A stretch of DNA of 64,000 nucleotides, taken from contig CANTFL010000361.1 of the NCBI GenBank assembly GCA_947650285.1, forward strand, positions 107,565 to 171,564. Reading direction: 5' to 3'. The DNA is from Hyaloperonospora brassicae. Taxonomy: Eukaryota > Oomycota > Peronosporomycetes > Peronosporales > Peronosporaceae. The position numbers and the translations under genes were made by a program. Within the stretch, counting starts at the first letter, position 1. The number at the start of each line of letters is the position of its first letter. Positions 55,637-64,000 of the stretch are shown here, piece by piece. The notes below the pieces were generated by a model. That model ran no database searches and was not told the DNA's origin. It worked only from the letters and a program-made list of their open reading frames with translations.

Positions 55637-56101
55637 TGTAACAGGGTGAGCCGTTACGTGTAAATTGATACGAATGTATCAATTTTCGAATATTATCGAT
55701 TTCGATAATATTCAATCTACATCACTCGAGAAGAGGTGGTGTTGGCCGAATATTACCCAAGACGGAAATATTGTTGGGTGCTAGACTTATTGGCTGAAGG
55801 ATGCGGTACATCAACCAAGTTAATCACCAATCGCTTCTGGACTCGCGCAATGAGTGGTGAGCAAGAATTCTAAATAGGAGATTGTGGTTTAATATAGTTA
55901 GACCAAGACAAAAGATGGTTTACAAAGAAACTTCACATTATCGAATATGGTTCTACCTTTTCCCTAAAACAGAGCTTCCGAGTTCTGTTTACTTCCTCGC
56001 GCTTCCCCATGCCATTAGTACGTGACGTCGGGAGCACGCAGCCTTGTATTATGTTAACACAAGGTCTTACCAGTTATCTGGCAAGAGCGTGCTCTATTAC
56101 A
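55637..56101 (+). repeat. Element B2 3' LTR
   Basis: 465 bp, preceded by a polypurine tract (TTAAAGGGGGGTCGA). It contains perfect hairpins AAATTGATAC/GTATCAATTT (about 55657-55685) and GAATATTATCGA/TCGATAATATTC (about 55688-55713). Confidence 0.85.
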
Positions 56102-56106
56102 GGTAA

Positions 56107-59100
56107 GTATCCAGTCGTCATAGCTTTTATTACGAAGCGGAATGATAGTCCATTTAAGATATTGTAGGCGGCTCGTCGACTCGGAGCAGATGATGTTTAA
56201 TGGCTATCATTGCAGAAATTATAAATAAAGGTTTATTCTCTTTAAAATGTTGTTCGGGACATCTCCACATGCCGCTTTGTACCTGTTTAAATCGTTAGAT
56301 CACTGGATTGAATCCTTTCGACGTCTTTGTCCATATCTCAACGGTTAGGGCGCGTCGCAAGTTTAAGCAACGAGCAGCTGCTATCCGCAATTTAGCTACA
56401 GGAATAAATATAGGTAGCAAAATTGCGTACAACAGCTGTTCGTTGTTCGAACTTGAGAGGCGCACTAGACGTTTGGGTCGAAACAAAGACGTCAAAGGCG
56501 GAAAAACGATGATTGAACAGCGTTCTACCATGGACTACGCTTAAATGTAATGCCACACCAACGCAAAATAATCCTCAATTGACTAATATTTTTATGAAAG
56601 GATCTTAATTAATGTGTCAAATTGTACTCACCGTGTTGTAGCGTTCGTAATTCGACACCATCTTCTACTTTCATCCTAGTTGGCCCGATACAGTCGATGT
56701 ATTATGTAAATTGGAGCCTCTTCTCACGTTTCTATAAGCATGATCTGTTAGGTCCGTGCGCGTCAAAGGTAAGCGCTACACTGCGTAGGGACCCGGAGAA
56801 ATACAGGCGTCCTCTATTTCCGCGAGCTCTTGCGTACTCGCCGGATACGGCGTGTTCACTTCTTGGCTATGATACCCCCAAGTAGAAGCCAGGACGTCAT
56901 TGCCTACTCCAACAGTGGTGAGTTAATCTAGTTAGTGTAAAACAAGTCTAGGGGGGTCAACCAGAAGTTTTTAATGCCCCCCTAAGTCTCTGCGCAGTAT
57001 TGCGCACACCTTCATGTATCAAAACTAAAATTGTCCAAGCTGATGATCAGAAGGCATTGTTGGTTCTCCACCAAAATTTATCGTACACCAAGCATTCAGG
57101 ACTACGACACGTAAAATCTGTCAATTAAACTTGCCGCTTCTGGTCTTTAGTAAGTACAAATGGCAGTTGGATCAGCGACATCTAATTCGATTACCACACT
57201 GTTGCATTAAGTGCACGCATCTTCTTCAAAAATGCTCAATAGTATGACATGTAGTTCTTCGCTCTCTCTTATTTCCGATCTTTCTCTACCGAATGGATCC
57301 ATGACTAAAAATTTGCACGCAACTAAAAGTGACAGAAACAACAATTGATGTCGGCTCCACCGCTACCGCTGCAGCTTAAGAAGAATTTTAGCTCCGCGCG
57401 GAGCTTAAATGCTTAGAGTCACTAGAAGATTGACGCCAATATTGAATGCGAGATCCCTGTTTGTTGGGCTTTCACATTGTTAGTAATAAGGAAAGTCCTT
57501 ACCCCGGAATTTACAAATATCGCCACTTTTCCAGACGCGCTATTCTCTTCCCTCCCGTGAGACAGCGGCGACCCTTGTTGCCAGTGCGGATTCTTCTAAA
57601 AACCTAGCTCAATCAAAAATAGATCAATTTACCTCATCATGGGTAAGGACATGCTTTTATTGTATAAGTGATGCCAACGGTAAGGCTTGTATAGGCATCT
57701 GTCGTTGGGCCGTCAGCCATTTGATCCGAGTATTAACTATACACCCTTGGACACTTCTATTATATATTACAATTGGACTAACTATTTTCTCCCTACGATT
57801 CATGCTGGACTTGCTTCTATAAGCCTGGCTCAAACTCACAATGGCGGTCGTATGCGTCCGTGAGTCTTGTGGCCGCTACAAGTCGTATGCTCTAAATTCT
57901 ATTTGAAGAAGAATGGACGGTTTTTTTGACGCGATCGTAATTCAATCCAGCTCCTTCGGTAAGGATGCATATGCCGGTTAAGGAATTAGTGCTCTTCGAA
58001 AGTAATGAATGTGGAGTCCAACGGATTAGGGAAACAAAGGTCCGCACACCAAGGGAAGGGTGACGCATAGAATGATATTACGCAAGTTAAGTGACCATTC
58101 GAGTAGAAGTAGGATCCAACAAAGGAATATCATGTCCAGTGTAGGTTAAACATCGCGAAAACGAGTCGATAACGGTCCCTCATCGGAAGGCCAGGTCCCT
58201 CATTGTTTACCTCGATCCATTCTTGATGGACTTGTTCCCTCATCGATTTACGTTGGTCCCACAAGTTCACATGACACCTGGTTAGTCAAAAGAAGGATTC
58301 AGAGCTTAAGGCAAGTATAAAGTAAAGAAGTTGGAGGATCGAACTTCTTTTAATATCTCAATGTACTGTCTACGTGGCAAGGACTCGTCTAGCTTAAAGA
58401 AACGTTTTATGGCTGTTCGCCCATTCTAAGCAAGGGGTATAAGTTGGCTTTCTGCTCAATACAGGCGCGACACAAGACCAGGTGCAAACAGAGATCCAGC
58501 TAGTGTTTGGCCTGCGATTTCGTCTTCAGTAACACCGCCTCAGAGATCCGGTATCGGATCCGGCCTCCCCCTACCCTGTAGTTAGGAACTTAACATATCA
58601 GCAGGAGGTTAAAAATCCTTAATTAACCGGTGAAAAGTTCAGATGCAAAAATTATCCCGAACTATTTGCTTGTAAGTCCACTATCGACAAAAATCGATCG
58701 ATTGACCACCTGTTAGCCCACAAAGTGAATCATATCAGCTCGACCACAGGTATTTTTCTTGAGAGATTGACCTGTATATCCCCACCTCACGTCTTCCAAG
58801 AATTGCGACCCACTAGCCGACGGGTACAAAAAGTGAGTCAAGGAACATACGCGGCGTTTGTGTGCCTCCTCTGATAGTCGGCAGTACATTACAGTGAGAG
58901 GTTTAGGATCTCATCACACAGTTCGAAACTCCACTCTACCACAACGGTGATCGTACCCGGATATTCGGCTAACGCAGGATAGCACCGCGAATCCTAAAAA
59001 GATGAACAGGTTAAAATCAAGCCAAGATTAAGCCAACGACCGAAGATGCACTGGAAGGCCGATCGCCAGTGGAATAGACACATGGAAACAAAGCACAAAC

Positions 59101-59299
59101 CGGACCTTAAGCGTGAACCGGTCAACACAGTCAGGACGTAAACATTGAAGATAAATCTAAATATCATCCTTTATTTAGTAGAGTATGCCTTACTTAATTC
59201 TATCGATATTGCGTCAGGCGACCATCAACGAAATATGTAGCTTGAAAGGCTAAGGTACCTGAAACAAAACACAACATCTTTGCTTTACCTGCACCAAGA
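56107..59299. other. Unassigned, repeat-like sequence
   Basis: No supported gene. The stretch 58150-58260 repeats GGTCCCTCAT-like units three to four times. From about 57900 the composition suggests an old LTR or leader ahead of the gag remnant that follows. Confidence 0.4.
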
Positions 59300-61060
59300 C
59301 AACTAAGAAGGAAAGCACAAATGTTGCCCATGTGGTCGCCTCCAAAGCGTCAAGGCAGCTTATCTGGCTAGACGCGGATGTAACATTGATTTAATATCGA
59401 CACAAGCTTGGTGTCTCTCCGGAGAGTGACCTTGTTTTGAAGACCCTTGAGATAAGATTGCTTTACCAACTCGGGGGATTAGAGTCAACCCTGCCAAAGA
59501 TTCAGACGACAGTAGATGCAATAGCTGCTCGTATTGCTATCCTTCGAGAAGAAAACTTAGTAGCAGGCGGTTTTGAGCAGTAAAACTTATTTGGTTTAGT
59601 TTTGACCACATCTAGACAATGTTAGTGAAAATCACAAGTATTTGGGGATATTCGTCGGAGCAAGCCCACATATTGCGACTTAAATCATTAGTCGTATGTG
59701 AAGAAATCCTGCAGACATATTTTGACGCGAAGATGAAACGGTTCCTTTACGAACACCGTGTAGCTCAGACACTAAATAACCGGATTAAACTGGCGAGATA
59801 TAGAATTCGCGAATGACGAAGGCTTGAGACAGCCCTAGTTCAGGTGTCGATTGTTTAAGATTCCATACAATGCTTAATGTAGAAATGAATACGGTCAGCT
59901 CACTCGAGTATTCCCCAGATGACATGGAACTTGACAAACCTCTGGATAAGATGTCAAATGCTACACTGGGAAGGAATCCATGTGACCCTTAGCATTAAAT
60001 GCTCATCAAACTAGGATCTTACAAAGGAAAATACGGGACAAATTAATACGAGAATCGAGCACGCAGCTCAATGACCACCTTCAAGGCTACATTTACTACT
60101 GAATAGGAGACAATTAGCAAAATATTGTCTCGTTGTCAAGGAACTGTTGACAAATTTAGCGAAGGACTAATACCGAAGCATGGTTCATCCATCTAAAGAA
60201 GCCAAACGATCTGTAGTAAAATTTCTAAATTTAATTCAATTGTTTATGGATATCAGTTGCCCGCCAGTACTAACATTCGAAGAAGAAGTCAGATGGATTT
60301 GTGCAAGACAACCTATACCGCATACATGTGATCGGACTAAGGGCAAATTTTTAGATCGAAGACTGATCGCTTAAGATAAAATAATTACATGTCGAGCACT
60401 ACATTAAAACTTTAATAAACCAATGCTAGCAAAGCAGTTGACTGTGCTTTGTCTGTCGGATATGAAATAGTTGGAATAGTGCTAAAGACGCGTCAGCAAA
60501 CGAAGGCACGACAAGGTAATAAACTGTTCGGATCGAGCGGGTTATTTTAAAAGTCACCTGCCCTCCCTTTCAACGAACAAGAGACATGATACGCCGACTG
60601 GTTCATGTAGTTTGAATGGCCACGGATTATTCGAGTTATATAAACTCATACTAGGACAACTCGGACAACGAAGAAAGTTTACGGCTAATGCACCTAATGA
60701 ACACATTGTATAGAAGTACCAGGTAAGAGAAGTTCGAGAGACCGACCCGGCCAACATCAACACCAGGCAGGGTACTCGAGACCCCGCACATCTTCGGCCG
60801 CTTCAAATACGAGTTTTTCTCGCTGCGTGTCCAGGAAGCACGGTGATTTGAGATGCTCATAGTGAATGACTGTGGCCACTGTGATAAGAAAGTCCACCCA
60901 TCGAATTTTTGTATGTAAGTTTGACAAGGGTGTGGGAAGCCTCATGCAGTTGAGAGGTGCCAGATGAAATGAAAGGACTATATGATTTGTCGGTGGTTCG
61001 AACCAACCAATAACGCCAGAATGTTGCCGGAGAAGGCCGGAACGAAGACACATTAAGACT
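59300..61060 (+). pseudogene. Plus-strand gag remnant of an A-like gypsy element
   Basis: Fragments in several frames: coiled coil (LGGLESTLPKIQTTVDAIAA, RIAILREENLVAGG at about 59470-59580), RVAQTLNNRIKLARYRIRE (59755-59815), SPDDMELDKPLDKMSNATLG (about 59915-59975), then near 60870-61050 a knuckle-like CGHCDKKVHPSNFC, QGCGKPHAVERCQM and RWFEPTNNARMLPEKAG. The last matches the order in element A gag (CQKC...H...C, DKCPMEE, KHAGMF). No pol is attached. Confidence 0.45.
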
Positions 61061-61277
61061 CTCGCCAGGCTTTCAACTAGTATCAGTCGATTGTTAAATA
61101 TTTTTTATCTTTGCGTATGTGGAAAAACAGCCGAGAAAGAGAGGAAACTCCTACAAAGAAGATTCAATCTGTATGTCGAATATTGAAATAAAATATAATC
61201 GATAATGTGTCGATAGATAATCCTGACGATTTTTCTTAAAATAATAAATTGATGGAGTTGAACCTGTTGCCGGGAAG

Positions 61278-61360
61278 ATTGAGGGTTTTTTTAAAAATAG
61301 GGAATTGCTAAATTCACACCCCATTTCCCTCAGATTCACACCCTTCATTCAAAATCTTTT
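61278..61360 (+). repeat. Dispersed short repeat, copy 1
   Basis: Order ATTGAGGG, GCTAAATTCACAC, CTCAGATTCACAC, CATTCAAAAT. The same order occurs inverted at 63871-63932. TTCACAC occurs twice within each copy. Confidence 0.45.
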
Positions 61361-63172
61361 ATAAAAATTTCGTATTCGTTTTAAGATTTGATTTCTAACA
61401 AAGGTATTACTCAATATTCTAGGCCATTAACTGGCAAGTAATATATAAGAAATATATAAGATAGTACTCACGCTTGTATCTATTCACAAAGGTCAGTATC
61501 GATAAACACGTTCCGGTACCGATAGGACGCGTGGCTCGAGGCGCAAATATCGGTCATGCGCGCGCAAAATGCCAAACAAGACGAGCAATAAAGCACACGA
61601 CAAGCATCTGACGCCACCGTGCCGCCTGAAGTAACAAATGCGCTGGTTTGGAAGTCGGTCTGAGCTTTACGAGTTTATTTTGCACGTGTTTAGATGGTCT
61701 CTGTCCATGCGCGCAGTGATCCTATTTCTGGATGACACGAGACGAAAAAAGTTGTGGAACGTAATTAGAAGCAGAAACTAGAACGCACAGCAGCATTTGT
61801 GACAGTGCGTAGCAAGCGAAGTGGGAACACGCAAAATGTGCGCGACAGCTTCAATGCCAAAGTGGTCGCACAAGAGTTGCGCTGTAACGGACCGAGCGAC
61901 GTCCGCTTCGTTCTATTAACACAATACAAAGCTCACTGCAACGTACCCTGCTTCAATTGCGACAGCACTGCAGCGACTGAACCGTTCGGGGTCAGGTCAC
62001 ACAGGTGAAGATGGACGGAAATGGCCATCGAATAAGATCGCTTTGTCTGCAGGTAGTAGCGACTCTCGTACAGATCAATTACTTTGTAGTGTATACAATA
62101 CACATAGCAGCACATGCACTGCGTAAGTAGGTAGCTACGTGGTGTATTCATTGAGAAAGAAAGAGAGAGAGACTTTGTACGACGACATCTCAGGTTAAAT
62201 GTTTTGGGTACGAGTGCAACCAACGCATGTAGCGACTGACGATCCGGTCAAGTGCATGCTGACCACCTCGAGAAGAAATTTTTACCTGCATTCCAGCTAA
62301 TTAGTTGTCAATTTGCAGCATTTGAATAAGTAAGCGACAGTGTCAGTTCGTGTGTATGTCTATTCGACGTCATCTACTTACTGCAAGATACTGACTCGAC
62401 CTCAAGATCAGTTTTCTGCACGTGCTACAACACTTGTCTATCCATGTAGATAAGGTCTCGGACCGCTGGCGGTGTTCTGCATGAAGGAGCGCCTTGCAAT
62501 CTCAACTTGAATGTTTGAAGACCTCGTGAGCCTTATCTTTGAAGCAGCAAAGAATGCAGCAAAACACTCGCTAACACACCTTACCGAGCAGCTCATACAC
62601 GTGCGCTTATCTCCACATAGCCACAGTCACTTGCTGTACTTGTGCCACCAAAATGAACGTATCATGAAAAACATTCGGGTAGCACGGACAACAGAGAGGC
62701 AACGGAGAATGCAGTTGTGATCAAGTGTCCTCGAATTAATCTTTGTATCGTGATGTTTACGCTTGACAAGGTTATGTTCCAAGTCACGAAGTACCCAGTG
62801 TCGATCAATCATACAGAGACAAGGGCACAAAGCTGACCGTGCAGATGAAAGCAAAGTTCGAAATGGCACCAACGTATAGTACTTCGCCTCGTTTCAACAG
62901 GCGTATCGATTACGATGGTATTGATCTACTGTATACATGAACGACAGTACCTACTTCCGTATCCACGTTGTGGTGGCAGTGGTCTTTGCCTCACCAGACC
63001 GCGGCTGAAAATTCATCGTAAACAAATGTACACTTTGGTCCTGCGTGTGATGGTTAGCGGCGTTTATACTTAGCTAAAGACGGTACGTTCGTGTGAAAAT
63101 GTAGCCATTTCCTCCACTCAAAGATTAGCTGCTCTTCGTCTCCGTGATGGAAGTAGATGCGGGTATGTTATC
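61361..63172. other. Unassigned sequence, no supported gene
   Basis: Short open frames only. A GA-rich run at 62155-62172 and scattered AT-rich stretches; nothing recognised. Confidence 0.4.
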
Positions 63173-63610
63173 GGTAACGGGGCACTGTTGACTACGTACT
63201 GGTTGACCAGTACGGAGTATACTTCCACGGACGACAGTGGTCGACAGGGCCCTGCTAAGTGTTGCACCAACACAGAGGAAGGACAGGAGACTAAGTGGTC
63301 AGACTAGTTTCTTTGTAAAAGTAAAACTGTATTAATATAAATAAGTCCTATGACTCCTTAAATTATCTGTTGTCCTGACTTAATTATACCAACATAACTA
63401 TATGTATGATGACGTCTACTCGCCACCCATTGCGCGCGTCTAGCAGCGATTGGCGGGTTGATATCATCACGATATCGACCAATGAGTAGACCCTTGGGCC
63501 ATCTCAACAATATCATCATGTCTTTGATATTGTTATAAGAATTTCGACGTGATTTTCTTTTTGTCAAATTGTTTTAATGACAATTTTATGTAACGGGCTA
63601 CCCCGTTACA
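63173..63610 (-). mobile_element. Family D solo LTR
   Basis: About 438 bp, the third copy of this family, same orientation as the one at 44288. The start is degraded (GGTAACGGGG), the end is CCCCGTTACA. Flanks TTATC and TCATC suggest a mutated target duplication. The shared box appears as its complement (GCGCGCGTCTAGCAGCGATT). Confidence 0.8.
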
Positions 63611-63860
63611 TCATCGGTATCCAATTTCTCGACGCCGGCCTCCTGTACCTCGACAGCGCCCTCCAATGAAACGACAACGTTCGTCTTCTCCTTCTCTACA
63701 ACCGTCATAGACTCGGCAACGGCTTCCGCTTGCGCGGTGATCGTCACAGCTTAAGCAGCTCTCTAGCAACGTCAGACGCATCGGCAAATATAGCCAGTTC
63801 CTCGCCAATTGAAGTGGCTTTGGTAAGCTCAATTGAGTCAGTACCGTCTCGTTCTCGACC
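63611..63860 (-). pseudogene. Ala/Val/Glu-rich coding remnant interrupted by the solo LTR
   Basis: The minus strand gives SIELTKATSIGEELAIFADA then, after a shift, ITAQAEAVAESMTVVEKEKT and VVSLEGAVEVQEAGVEKLDT right up to the LTR edge. It looks like protein-coding sequence of unknown family into which the LTR inserted. Confidence 0.3.
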
Positions 63861-63870
63861 TTGCATATAT

Positions 63871-63932
63871 AATATTTTGAAGGAAGGATGTGAATCTAAG
63901 CAAAAGAAGTGTGAATTTAGCTTTTCCCTCAA
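63871..63932 (-). repeat. Dispersed short repeat, copy 2
   Basis: Reverse-oriented counterpart of 61278-61360 (ATTGAGGG, GCTAAATTCACAC, TTAGATTCACA, CTTCAAAAT). Confidence 0.45.
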
Positions 63933-64000
63933 TAATACTATGCCCCTAATAAAAGTTTACACAATCCATAATCTCTGGGAAGATCAGCGGTGATCGCGTA

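Larger units (their letters stand above)
45730..56106 (+). mobile_element. Element B2: decayed chromovirus related to B, with nested insertions
   Basis: LTRs at 45735-46195 and 55637-56101, with flanks GGTCA and GGTAA (one mismatch). The internal region is clearly the same family as B: long stretches of gag are nearly identical, and pol is alignable throughout. Its LTRs are very different from B's. It is interrupted by a 442-bp solo LTR (48606-49047) and a 2-kb solo LTR (49186 to about 51187), both inside the RT gene. Many stops and shifts make it much older than B. Confidence 0.88.

Overview
The window looks like nuclear DNA of a Peronosporalean oomycete (Phytophthora or a downy mildew). The signs are a compact block of intron-poor, GC-rich genes, oomycete-type initiator motifs of the YCAYTYY class, and Ty3/gypsy elements whose protein motifs resemble those of Phytophthora. 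The species cannot be fixed from the sequence alone.

Left block (1-8.45 kb), gene-dense. It holds the 3' part of a GBF1-type Arf exchange factor, a caprin-like coiled-coil/RG-rich protein, a DHHC palmitoyltransferase, and, convergent to it, a bromodomain protein whose N-terminal half resembles Mediator subunit 19. Spacers are 100-700 bp.

Right block (8.45-64 kb), gene-poor. It is mostly nested, decayed LTR retrotransposons. Element A (minus, about 10.5-20.4 kb) is an old Ty3/gypsy element. Element B (plus, 21606-29579) is a complete chromovirus with 391-bp LTRs and a GATAC target duplication. Element C (minus, 35230-42929) is a complete chromovirus with 525-bp LTRs and an AAATC duplication. 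Element B2 (plus, 45730-56106) is a decayed relative of B carrying a nested 442-bp solo LTR and a 2-kb solo LTR. Two more solo LTRs lie at 44288 and 63173, and a plus-strand gag remnant lies at 59.3-61.1 kb. Host remnants between them are an SLC1-type transporter pseudogene broken by element B, a possible small cysteine-rich secreted protein (32626-32823), a Gln-rich pseudogene and a few unidentified scraps.

Two patterns stand out. First, element B is tiled from end to end, LTRs and coding sequence alike, with back-to-back perfect stem-loops (stems mostly 6-14 bp, loops mostly 0-15 nt). Stems are partly kept, with at least one compensatory change, in B2. Element C carries an array of about eleven tiny hairpins, several with the same AGA loop, in the LTR segment next to its primer-binding site. 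Second, all the Ty3/gypsy elements with a readable 3' end (A, B, B2, C) carry a long ORF on the opposite strand that starts about 100-210 bp inside the 3' LTR and runs convergently towards, or into, the chromodomain end of pol. It encodes an acidic, coiled-coil protein of unknown function. I know of antisense ORFs in plant Tat/Ogre/Grande elements, but of no description for oomycete chromoviruses, and of no description of hairpin-tiled coding sequence.
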